A stretch of 14,290 bases of DNA from the NCBI GenBank assembly GCA_021295935.1, contig JAGWBL010000008.1, positions 1-14,290 of the forward strand, in the 5' to 3' direction. This document shows, piece after piece, positions 1 through 7,254 of the stretch. The DNA is from Pseudomonadales bacterium. Its GTDB lineage: Bacteria; Pseudomonadota; Gammaproteobacteria; Pseudomonadales; Azotimanducaceae. The first letter of the stretch is position 1. Each line of letters begins with the position of its first letter. The notes under the pieces are model-generated. The model worked only from the letters and a program-made list of their open reading frames with translations, ran no database searches and was not told the origin of the DNA. A program made the position numbers and the translations under genes.

Positions 1-72
1 AAGCGGGTTCGCTGACTTTAGAATGATATGAACCCACGGAAGCTGGTGTTCAGGTAGCGAATTGGAGTGTGG

Positions 73-732
73 ATGGTCTTAAGCCGATCTGAGGCCGAGG
101 CCCATCCTCTCCGGCAGCCTGCTGCGTCGACGGCATCTGCATCCGGTCGTCAACCGGAACCGTTGCGAGAGGGGTGCCTCCGACGCACGGAGCGCGTGTA
201 CATACGACGCGTTCGGGGAAGCGACCGCTCGTCGTTGATCGAGATCGCCCGTCGGGGGCAGCCTTTCCACCATCCGTGGATCCGTCCGCCGATGTCTCGC
301 AGGTCGTTCAAGCAATACCTTTGTCGGACGTCCAAGCCTGACGCCGAGGGGCTGGTGTGCTGCCTGTGCAAGACTGGCGAGATTGCAGGCGTGTTCAACC
401 TGAACAACATTGTCAGGGGTTCGCTGCTGACCGCATTCGTGGCCTACTACGCCAATCCCTCATTGCTTGGCAAGGGGTACATGACTGAAGGTCTGAAACT
501 CAGTGTTGAACATGCGTTTCTCTGTCTCGGTTTGCACAGACTCGAGGCGATGGTTCAGCCGGACAACACCAGATCCCGCGCATTGGTCGAGCGTTGCGGG
601 TTTCGGCATGAGGGCGTCGCCAAGGATTACCAGTACATCGAAGGATCTTGGCGTGACCACGAACGATGGGCAATCGTTGCCAAGAAATCCGACAAAGAAG
701 GATTCAAGGCCATCAGTTGGAGCGAGCGATGA
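73..732 (+). CDS. GNAT-family N-acetyltransferase, RimJ/RimL-like
   Basis: Predicted to transfer an acetyl group from acetyl-CoA to an amine; RimJ/RimL relatives acetylate protein N-termini, but the substrate here is unknown. The GNAT core starts near VYIRRVRGSD. It includes the acetyl-CoA loop LLGKGYMTEG, followed by the C-terminal signature DNTRSRALVERCGF and a closing segment (YIEGSWRDHERWAI) typical of RimJ-like proteins. The start is uncertain. ATG at 73 has GGAG five bases upstream and gives 219 residues, but the first 40 or so are Ala/Ser/Arg-rich and not GNAT-like. GTG at 196 would give 178 residues, nearer the usual family length, with a poorly spaced GGAG. GTG at 67 is also in frame. 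The stop codon overlaps the next gene's ATG as ATGA, implying co-translation with the S9 peptidase. The family is clear; the specific activity is not. Confidence 0.82.
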   Translation: MVLSRSEAEAHPLRQPAASTASASGRQPEPLREGCLRRTERVYIRRVRGSDRSSLIEIARRGQPFHHPWIRPPMSRRSFKQYLCRTSKPDAEGLVCCLCKTGEIAGVFNLNNIVRGSLLTAFVAYYANPSLLGKGYMTEGLKLSVEHAFLCLGLHRLEAMVQPDNTRSRALVERCGFRHEGVAKDYQYIEGSWRDHERWAIVAKKSDKEGFKAISWSER

Positions 733-2666
733 GCAATGCCTATGGCAGCTGGCGATCCCCGGTCACGCCAAGTCATGTTGCAGCGTCGGGAATAGAGATC
801 AGCGAACTCAGGACCAATGACAGCCATTGGTACTGGTTGGAACTACGACCACTGGAGGGTGGCCGGTCCACGATCGTCCGGTTGGAGAGCAGCGGCGCCG
901 TGAAGGAAGTGATCCCGCAGGAACTCAGCGCACGAAGTCGCGTCCACGAGTATGGAGGTGGTTCCTACTGCTTGAACGATGCGCATCTCTGGCTGGTCAA
1001 TGCGCGCGACCAAAACATCTACCAAGTCTCGCTTGACGACCCCAATGAATGCGAGTGTCTCACTTCGGGCGATGACTCGGAGCGATTCGCTGATCTGCAG
1101 AAGGATCGAAGGCGCGAACGGTTGATCGCGATTCGGGAATTCCACCGGGCCGAGGGCGAGCCGGTGAACGACTTGGTCGCCATCGACACTGGTGCCGGGA
1201 ACATTGCCGTTCTTGCCGAGGGCCACGACTTCTACATGTCGCCTGCGCTGAGCGGGGATGGTGCACGATTGGCGTACGTTGCGTGGGATCACCCCAACAT
1301 GCCTTGGGACGGTTCGTACCTATATGTGGCTGACGTGCTCGATGACGGCGGACTTGGAAACTCCCGAGTTCTGGCGGGCGGTGAAAACGAATCCATCGTG
1401 CAGCCCACTTGGGGCGCCAATGGCGCATTGCTGTATCTGAGTGACAAGTATGGATTCTGGAACCTGTTTGGGACCGACTCGGATCTTGAAGTCTGCCCGC
1501 TGCTGCTCAAACCCGCGGAATACGGAGGACCAGCATGGGTGTTCGGACTTCGGTCCTTCGGGGTGTGTGAGGACGGAACGGTTCTTGCGGCTCGAACAAG
1601 GGACGGCACAACAGATCTCGTGAGCGTCGATTCAACCAGACACTCGGAACGATCGATACACGCCGGTTGATCCGGATACGGATCTGTTTTCGGTCGCAGC
1701 CAGAGCGGAGAGAGAACGGCAACTTGCATCGCAGGATCTTCAACGACCCCCCCGTTCGTGCTGACCATCAACGCGGAGACGGGTCGGTCTTCAGTCGTGC
1801 ACCAGCGCGTGTCCTCCCCTTTCACCAAGGCGTGGATCTGAATAGGCGATCCGAATCAGTATCCCACTCCGGATGGAGACCTCGCGCCCGCCTCCTTCTA
1901 CGCTCCCACCAATCCAGGGATCGAGCAGCGTCCTGAAGGAGCGCCGCCTCTGTTGGTGCTCACGCACGGCGGGCCAACCTCCCGGCATGACAACAGCCTC
2001 AGCTTGGCCATCCAGGCTTACACAAGCCGAGGCTGGGCAGTATTGGACGTGAACTACGGAGGCAGCACTGGCTACGGGCGTCGCTACCGAGAGCGGCTGG
2101 AGGGCAACTGGGGAATCGTCGATGTCGCCGATTGCGAGGCGGGTGTCCGGCACTTGGTGGAGATGTCGAAGGTGGATCCGACACGGGTTGCCATCAAGGG
2201 TGGAAGTGCGGGTGGCTACACGACATTGCAGGCGCTCACCACTTCGGAAGTGTTCAAGGCAGGCGCGAGCTACTACGGCATAGGCGATTTGGCGCTTCTC
2301 GATGCGGACACGCACAAGTTTGAATCCCGTTACTTGGAACGACTGGTTTCACGAGAACACTTTCAGAGCCGTTCCCCCGTAAACCAGATCGAGCAATTGA
2401 CCTGTCCGGTCATCTTCTTTCAAGGCGCCGAGGATCGGGTCGTTCCTCCCAACCAAGCGCGAATGATGTTCAAGGCCCTCGCGGCACGCGGCGTGCCAAC
2501 TGCGCTGTTCATCTTCGAACGCGAAGGGCATGGCTTCAGGGACGCGAGGAGCCGCGAGACTGCCATCGAAGCTGAAATCGTGTTTCTTTCGAGAGTGTTC
2601 GGACTTGAAGCGCCGGGACTGAGCCAGGACATCTTCGAGTCTGCGGAGGTCGCCAACCTCTCGTGA
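729..2666 (+). pseudogene. S9-family (prolyl oligopeptidase / acylaminoacyl-peptidase-like) serine peptidase, disrupted
   Basis: Peptidases of this family cut short peptides with a C-terminal alpha/beta-hydrolase domain gated by an N-terminal beta-propeller. ATG 729 opens the propeller half in frame, which ends at TGA 1668-1670. Family-like protein then continues in shifted frames. After VSVD (to about 1631) it reads TLGTID in a second frame, then DPDTDLFSVAARAER in a third (about 1669-1713), then returns to the original frame at about 1716. Three losses of one base each explain this and restore frame. TGA at 1839-1841 then interrupts the original frame where a Ser codon would fit (AWI-stop-IGDPNQY). 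The hydrolase domain looks intact: LTHGGPTS, nucleophile Ser in GGSAGGYT (codon 2205), Asp in GAEDRVV (2433) and His in REGHGF (2529). A repaired protein would be about 646 residues. It is coupled to the GNAT gene by ATGA and to ddl by GTGA. Either a recent pseudogene or local sequence error; as written it cannot give a full protein. Confidence 0.85.
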
Positions 2667-3616
2667 CCCTTCGCGTGGCGGTGCTGGCCGGAGGTCCCTC
2701 TCCCGAGGCCTCCGTTTCGCGTAGTTCGGCCAAACAGGTCGCGCAGGCGCTCACGTCGGCGGGACACGAAGTCCATCTCGTCGAACTGGATCGCGATGTT
2801 TTCGAAAGGCTGAAGCGCATCGAACCGGAAGTCGTGTTTCCGGTGTTGCACGGCTCGCCTGGCGAGGATGGTGCGGTCCAAGGCGTTCTCGAGGTGCTCG
2901 GATGCGCTTATGTCGGCAGTGACGTAGCTGGATGCGCAGCCGCGATGAACAAGTTCACGGCCAAGCAGATCTTTCGAAGCCGCAACTTGACGCTTGCTCG
3001 CGATATGTTGATCCGGCGAGAGGACCCGCTGGATGTATCCATGTCCCAGATCCTGGACCACTTGGGTGCCAGTGTTGTGCTGAAACCTGTGTCCCACGGG
3101 TCCGCGTTGGGAGTCATTCCGCTGCCGCAGGGAGGCGATCTTCAAGCGGCGCTTGGCGAGGCGTTCACTTACGGCGAAACCGTGCTGGTGGAAGAGTTCG
3201 TGGTAGGACGGGAGATGACCGTGGGCGTTCTCGATCTGTTTGGCGAGTCTTCGATCGCGCTGCCAGTGACCGAAATCGTTGTGGCAGCAGGCGAGTGGTA
3301 CGACTACCACAATCGTTACGCCGCAGGACAGAGCGAGCACATCATTCCTCCGCACGACTTGTCCAAGAAAGCGCAAGCGCTGTTGCGACGCGTTGCTGTC
3401 GAGGCGCACGAGGCTCTGGGCCTGGCGGACTTCTCGCGAGCGGACTTCATTGTGGGCGACTCCGAGAAGTACTGTCTTCTCGAGGTCAATGCAATTCCTG
3501 GCCTGACTCCCACTTCCCTGTACCCCGATGCAGCGCAAGCCGTTGGCATCAGCTTCGAAGAACTAGTGGGGAAGCTGGTGTCCAGCGCCCATGACCGCGG
3601 GGCGAAGTACGGTTGA
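2663..3616 (+). CDS. ddl: D-alanine--D-alanine ligase (ATP-grasp)
   Basis: Joins two D-alanines with ATP in the cytoplasm to make the dipeptide used in peptidoglycan precursors. The 317 residues match the usual Ddl length. The N-terminal motif GGPSPEASVS keeps the substrate-contacting Glu (E15). HGSPGEDG is at 63-70, ATP-grasp lysines are K97 and K141 (VLKP), and EE-x5-GRE is at 177-184. The omega-loop WYDYHNRY (212-219) has the tyrosines of true D-Ala-D-Ala ligases rather than the His seen in VanA-type depsipeptide ligases. SRAD is at 258-261, and metal-binding E274 and N276 lie in EVNAIPG, followed by TSLYP. The GTG start overlaps the peptidase stop as GTGA, so translation is probably coupled to an upstream gene that is now broken. 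No mur or fts genes are present, so this copy lies outside a dcw cluster. Activity on other amino acids cannot be excluded. Confidence 0.93.
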   Translation: MTLRVAVLAGGPSPEASVSRSSAKQVAQALTSAGHEVHLVELDRDVFERLKRIEPEVVFPVLHGSPGEDGAVQGVLEVLGCAYVGSDVAGCAAAMNKFTAKQIFRSRNLTLARDMLIRREDPLDVSMSQILDHLGASVVLKPVSHGSALGVIPLPQGGDLQAALGEAFTYGETVLVEEFVVGREMTVGVLDLFGESSIALPVTEIVVAAGEWYDYHNRYAAGQSEHIIPPHDLSKKAQALLRRVAVEAHEALGLADFSRADFIVGDSEKYCLLEVNAIPGLTPTSLYPDAAQAVGISFEELVGKLVSSAHDRGAKYG

Positions 3617-3635
3617 AAAGCGGGACCAGGTCCCG
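3616..3635 (-). terminator. Intrinsic terminator between convergent ddl and pyrD
   Basis: A perfect self-complementary 15-mer, CGGGACCAGGTCCCG at 3621-3635, lies in the 24-base space between the two convergent stop codons. It can form a 6-bp GC-rich stem with a 3-base loop. Read on the minus strand it is followed by CTTTTC, a short T-run, so it best fits termination of pyrD. The plus-strand side has no T-run, so termination of ddl would be weaker. Confidence 0.6.
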
Positions 3636-3640
3636 TCGGA

Positions 3641-4651
3641 TTACCGAGCCGCTAGTTTCTTCGAGAGAATCCGCAGCAGTCCCGGACCTTCGTAAATCAG
3701 TCCCGTATAGAGCTGGAGGAGATCTGCACCGGCGCGCCGCATTCTGAGCGCCGACTCGATGTCGTGGATTCCGCCGACACCGATGATTGGAAACTCCCAG
3801 CCGATCTCCGAACGGAGTGTTTCGACGCATGCGATGGATTGCGACAGCAATGGTTTTCCGCTCAATCCCCCCGGCCTGGTGTGCGCTCGCCGATCTCGAA
3901 CCGGTCTGGCACTGGTGCTGTTGGTGGCGATCAGGCCATTGCACCCAGACTGCATAACGGTTCTGGCGAGATCCCTGGTCTCGGACTCGGACATGTCCGG
4001 ACTCAGCTTGACGAACATCGGGATCCTGCGCCCGATGTCCCGTGCGAGGGCATTGCGGAATTCGACGAGCCTTCCAAGCAAGTCCTCCGCCCATCCGGAC
4101 GCCTGCAGTCTTCGCAAGCCGGGCGTGTTCGGAGACGACACGTTGATAGCGAAGTAGTCCGCGAAGCGCGCGAGCACCGCCATCGCAGCTTCGTAGTCGA
4201 GAACGGCGCGTTCCAGCGGAGTTTGCTGATTGGGACCCACGTAGATTCCCAGCGGAACGTGAATCAAGTGACGGGTTGCGGAAAGTCGCGCTGCCATCGC
4301 TTTTGCTCCCCTGCCATTGAAACCGAGGTTGTTGACAAGTGCCCGCTCCTGCTTGATCCGGAACACCCGGGGCTTGGCATTGCCGCGTTGCGGCAGTGGC
4401 GTGACCGTCCCAACCTCGACAAAACCCACACCTAGACGCTGGCTTCCCAGAGGCGCCAGACCGTTCTTGTCGAATCCTGCCGCGATGCCGACGCGATTGC
4501 GGAAGTCGAGGCCGGCCACTCGCACCGAATGGTCTGCCGATTCTGGATCCAACGCACTGAACTTTCCCAGCAAATGGAGAAAGGCGAGACTCAGGGCATG
4601 TGCCTGCTGTGGAGGCAGCTCAAACAGAAGCGGCCGCACGAGTGAGTACAC
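3641..4651 (-). CDS. pyrD: Dihydroorotate dehydrogenase (quinone), class 2
   Basis: Oxidises dihydroorotate to orotate in de novo pyrimidine synthesis, passing electrons through FMN to membrane quinone at the inner face of the cytoplasmic membrane. The 336 residues equal the E. coli enzyme. The N-terminal helical segment typical of class 2 (MYSLVRPLLFELPPQQAHAL) is present, which is the membrane/quinone-binding extension. FMN-site motif GFDKNG is at 59-64, the active-site segment NVSSPNTPGLR at 170-180 (catalytic Ser about 173, Asn 175), VKLSPD at 214-219, GLSGKP at 262-267, GVGGI at 291-295 and QLYTGLIYEGPGL near the end. The GTG start at 4651 matches the family N-terminus; no convincing ribosome-binding site precedes it. 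The gene stands alone and converges on ddl. It looks intact. Confidence 0.96.
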   Translation of the reverse strand: MYSLVRPLLFELPPQQAHALSLAFLHLLGKFSALDPESADHSVRVAGLDFRNRVGIAAGFDKNGLAPLGSQRLGVGFVEVGTVTPLPQRGNAKPRVFRIKQERALVNNLGFNGRGAKAMAARLSATRHLIHVPLGIYVGPNQQTPLERAVLDYEAAMAVLARFADYFAINVSSPNTPGLRRLQASGWAEDLLGRLVEFRNALARDIGRRIPMFVKLSPDMSESETRDLARTVMQSGCNGLIATNSTSARPVRDRRAHTRPGGLSGKPLLSQSIACVETLRSEIGWEFPIIGVGGIHDIESALRMRRAGADLLQLYTGLIYEGPGLLRILSKKLAAR

Positions 4652-4658
4652 GATGCAG

Positions 4659-4664
4659 ATTCTA
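4659..4664 (-). promoter_or_regulatory. Candidate -10 element for pyrD
   Basis: The minus strand reads TAGAAT, one base from the TATAAT consensus, ending 7 bases before the pyrD GTG. A transcription start at the usual distance would fall on or next to the start codon, giving a leaderless or nearly leaderless mRNA. No good -35 hexamer lies at 15-18 bases spacing, so this is weak support. Confidence 0.25.
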
Positions 4665-5348
4665 TGGTGAGAGGAACTTCAAGCGCTGGAAGTGACTTGG
4701 TTGCACGGCAGGTGCGCATGCAACACCAGTTGCTGTGCCTCGTACGGTCAGGACTTGGTTGGAACACTTCCTGGAGCGTGTCCCAGATGACGTACACGGA
4801 AGGCTCCCGGGTGCCGAGCTCCTTGTGCGTGAGCGTTGCCTCGGGTTACAAGCTGTCTTGGAACTGCAATAGCCCGCTTGCAAGGACAAGACCTCCATTC
4901 CGAGGCCATCCGCCCCGTGTACGTCGCGATGCTTGACTGCACTGGTCAGCGTGCGACGCATTTGAGTTGGACGGGGCGAGTGCAACGAGAGTTCTACTGG
5001 ATGACCATTAGGTGGAAGGCGGACGAGTCGCTCTCGAACCGTTGAAGGAATCCTGAACAAGAAGCAAGCTGCCTGACGGGCCATCGGCAGGCAGAGGTTG
5101 GTCTTGGCAGACGTGTCTTGGCCCTGTGGCAGCGAACCCGGCAAAGACTCGAACTGGGTGGTCAAGTCCGGCAACACTCTGGCGTTCGAAGAGCACGAAG
5201 CGTGCCGAGAACTTCATCAAGGGTGCCCGACGTCAACCGTGAGAAGTCGAACTGCACCAGCTCCCCAGACCGCGGTATGGCAAGCAAGGCGCTCGGCCCC
5301 CTGCTCTTCCGCAACTCTGCACTGAGCTGCGGCATCCCTAGCCAAGAA
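4665..5348. other. Long gap without a recognisable gene
   Basis: Between divergent pyrD and the MoxR gene there are about 730 bases in an otherwise tightly packed window. Several short open frames exist on both strands. They overlap one another, none has a recognisable domain, and none is clearly better than the others. Protein-like patches occur in different frames, for example minus-strand THKELGTREPSVYV (around 4800-4840) and plus-strand VQREFYWMTIRWKADES (around 4980-5035). They are too short and disconnected to call a gene or a specific pseudogene. The only clear structure is a hairpin at 5069-5094. No tRNA, repeat array or transposase is visible. The gap may hold promoters, a small RNA or a decayed gene. 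Confidence 0.5.
5069..5094. repeat. Inverted repeat / hairpin in the pyrD-moxR gap
   Basis: CTGCCTG at 5069-5075 is perfectly complementary to CAGGCAG at 5088-5094. After one A-G mismatch, two further pairs (CG with CG) extend the stem, leaving a loop of about 8 bases. Read on the minus strand it is followed by a T-rich run (CTTGCTTCTTGTTC), so it could end a minus-strand transcript. Without a known gene upstream the role is open: terminator, small RNA stem or chance. Confidence 0.4.
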
Positions 5349-5354
5349 TAGAAT
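5349..5354 (+). promoter_or_regulatory. Candidate -10 element for the MoxR-Bat operon
   Basis: TAGAAT at 5349-5354 is one base from the -10 consensus and would place a transcription start near 5361, about 24 bases before the preferred ATG at 5385. No -35 match is visible at normal spacing. The position upstream of a six-gene operon fits, but the sequence support is weak. Confidence 0.25.
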
Positions 5355-5384
5355 TCTCGCTTGCTAGAGAGTGCCATTTCCTGG

Positions 5385-6347
5385 ATGACTGAACCCCTTC
5401 CCTTGATCAGCACGACGCACAGCCGCGTAGCTGCTCTTCTTGATTGGCTGCACACCCGAGTCATCGGCCAGCAGGAATTGATGCATCGACTGGTCGTTGC
5501 CGTCCTCACAAAGGGACACTTGCTCGTTCAGGGAGCTCCTGGACTTGCAAAAACCAGAGCAATCAAGGAGTTGGCACGAGCTATCTCAGGCGAATTCCAT
5601 CGCATCCAGTTCACTCCTGATCTGCTTCCCAGCGATGTGACGGGCACGGACATCTATCGTCCGGAAGATGGTTCGTTCAGTTTCCAGAAGGGACCGATCT
5701 TCCACAACTTGGTGCTCGCGGACGAAGTCAACCGTGCTCCTGCGAAAGTGCAATCGGCTCTGCTGGAGGGCATGGGCGAACACCAAGTTACCGTAGGTCG
5801 AAGAACCTACGCCCTTCCCTCGTTGTTCATGGTGATGGCCACGCAGAATCCGATTGAGCAGGAAGGCACCTATCCCCTGCCTGAGGCGCAACTCGACCGA
5901 TTTCTCATGCTTGTGAAGGTTGACTATCCAACGCGGGAAGTCGAGAGCAGCATTCTCAGGATCGCCAGGATGGACGAGACGGGTGATCTCGGCAAGCCCC
6001 CGGTTGTTCTCACGCCGACGGAGATCGAGGTGGCCCAGCGCGAAGTCACTGAGGTCTACATGTCGGACGCCATAGAGGAATACATCGTCGCCCTCGTCAC
6101 CCAGTCACGTGACGGCTCCGAGGACATCGAGTACGGTGCCAGCCCTCGCGCAACCATCGCGCTTGATCAGTGTTCACGAGCGAACGCATGGCTTGACGGA
6201 CGAGACTTCGTGTCTCCCGAAGACGTGGAGTCTGTGCTCCACGACGTACTTCGACACCGCCTGATCCTGACGTTCGAAGCGGAGGCTAGGGGCGTTGCCG
6301 TTGAGGAGCTCATCGACACCATCGCGACAAGGGTTCCTGTGCCCTAA
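5385..6347 (+). CDS. MoxR-family AAA+ ATPase
   Basis: MoxR ATPases are cytoplasmic, ring-forming chaperone-like enzymes that act with VWA-domain partners, usually in activating or assembling protein complexes. From ATG 5385 the protein is 320 residues, normal for the family. The Walker A motif GAPGLAKT is at 50-57 and Walker B with its acidic pair at 109-114 (LVLADE), followed by VNRAPAKVQSALLEGM. Sensor 1 lies in ATQNPIEQEGTYPLPEAQ (152-169), then the LDRF arginine-finger region. This is textbook MoxR. An in-frame TTG at 5361 would add 8 residues, but ATG 5385 fits the family better; neither has a strong ribosome-binding site. It is the first gene of a complete MoxR-Bat operon, whose products are its likely partners. 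All key motifs are intact. Confidence 0.95.
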   Translation: MTEPLPLISTTHSRVAALLDWLHTRVIGQQELMHRLVVAVLTKGHLLVQGAPGLAKTRAIKELARAISGEFHRIQFTPDLLPSDVTGTDIYRPEDGSFSFQKGPIFHNLVLADEVNRAPAKVQSALLEGMGEHQVTVGRRTYALPSLFMVMATQNPIEQEGTYPLPEAQLDRFLMLVKVDYPTREVESSILRIARMDETGDLGKPPVVLTPTEIEVAQREVTEVYMSDAIEEYIVALVTQSRDGSEDIEYGASPRATIALDQCSRANAWLDGRDFVSPEDVESVLHDVLRHRLILTFEAEARGVAVEELIDTIATRVPVP

Positions 6348-6351
6348 AGGA

Positions 6352-7254
6352 ATGGCGTTTCTAGCGGGAGCGTACGTAACGCTCGACGACCTCGCGACGC
6401 TGTCCGATCGCCTGCCGCGATCCAGAGGGAAGCGCAGAGGCCTGAAGAAACACGGCGGACCGCGCATGTCACGTCTCAAGGGACGCGGAGTCGATTTCGA
6501 CGAGGTTCGCCTCTACCAGCCTGGTGATGATGTTCGGAACATCGACTGGAAGGTCACCGCACGCAAGGGGCGGGCACACACGAAGGTGTTTCGGGAAGAG
6601 CGCGAACGACCTACCCTGGTGGTTGTGGATCAGACCCGAAGCATGTTCTTCGGCAGTCGCAGGCGGTTGAAGTCGGTTGCAGCCGCCGAAGCGGCTGCCA
6701 GGATCGCGTTTCGTACGCAACACTCTGGCGATCGCGTTGGCGGTGTAGTCTTTGGAACGGAAGGCGTGACGGTGGTCGAGCCCAGACTCACCGGGCACAA
6801 CGTCGCGGAGTTCCTAGGTGCGGTTGCAGCTGCCAACCAAGCGCTTGCTGCTGCGTCCAGTTCGGAAACGGTGGGCCAGGCGGTAGCGGACGCTTTCGAA
6901 CAGGTTCGGCGAGTCACGCGGTTCAACTATCGAATCGTCGTCATCAGCGACTTCACGGGATTCGGAGAGCAGGCTCGCTCCGACATTTTCAGCTTGTCCC
7001 GCCACAATCGACTGCAGCTCGTCTTCGTGTACGACGAACTGGAGAGGCGTCTGCCTCCCGCAAGTCTCTACTCGGTGACCGACGGTGTATCCAGACTGAG
7101 GTTCGACAGCTCGCTCCGCAAGAGCCGTGATCACTACAGAGACCGATTCGGCACCCGTCTGAAACTGTTGGCAGACGAGAGCTCCGCGTTGCAGGTGGAG
7201 TTCTACGAATACTCGACCGAGAGCGAGATGGATCCGGGGCTGCTGGATGTCTGA
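6352..7254 (+). CDS. DUF58 domain-containing protein
   Basis: DUF58 proteins almost always lie next to MoxR genes and contain a divergent VWA-like fold; they are taken to be partners or substrates of the ATPase. From ATG 6352, four bases after the MoxR stop, the protein has 300 residues. It carries the defining signature YQPGDDVRNIDW (55-66) followed by RKGRAHTKVFREERERP. The metal-site-like segment VVVDQTRSM (about 91-98) is a DxTxS version of DxSxS. The N-terminus GAYVTLDDLATL matches gammaproteobacterial members. I see no convincing membrane helix, so it is probably cytoplasmic. AAGGA directly abuts the ATG, too close for a normal ribosome-binding site. An in-frame ATG at 6295 would add 19 unrelated residues and is rejected. 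The end overlaps the next gene by 8 bases. Confidence 0.92.
   Translation: MAFLAGAYVTLDDLATLSDRLPRSRGKRRGLKKHGGPRMSRLKGRGVDFDEVRLYQPGDDVRNIDWKVTARKGRAHTKVFREERERPTLVVVDQTRSMFFGSRRRLKSVAAAEAAARIAFRTQHSGDRVGGVVFGTEGVTVVEPRLTGHNVAEFLGAVAAANQALAAASSSETVGQAVADAFEQVRRVTRFNYRIVVISDFTGFGEQARSDIFSLSRHNRLQLVFVYDELERRLPPASLYSVTDGVSRLRFDSSLRKSRDHYRDRFGTRLKLLADESSALQVEFYEYSTESEMDPGLLDV

Noticed and set aside
1629..1716. Programmed ribosomal frameshift in the S9 peptidase gene
   Set aside because: Three separate shifts plus a stop codon would be needed, with no slippery heptamer and stimulatory structure, and the family is normally a single frame.
1839..1841. TGA read as selenocysteine or recoded
   Set aside because: The position is not catalytic, fits a Ser codon by one base, no SECIS-like element is evident, and TGA is the normal stop of most genes in this window.
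2420..3538. A 372-codon minus-strand open frame opposite ddl
   Set aside because: It lies fully antisense to a gene with clear ATP-grasp motifs; its Arg/His/Gln-rich composition is typical of a shadow frame in GC-rich DNA.
3764..4435. A 223-codon plus-strand frame opposite pyrD
   Set aside because: Antisense to an intact, full-length class 2 dihydroorotate dehydrogenase with all motifs.
5030..5060. GGTTCGAG on the minus strand resembling a tRNA T-loop
   Set aside because: The flanking bases do not form a 5-bp T-stem or an acceptor stem, and no anticodon arm can be drawn. The same holds for a similar CAGTTCGAGT near 5145-5160.
4662..5177. A 171-codon minus-strand frame in the pyrD-moxR gap
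   Set aside because: Ser/Arg/Thr/Cys-rich with no domain or hydrophobic core pattern; other frames in the same stretch look equally protein-like, so a single gene call is not justified.
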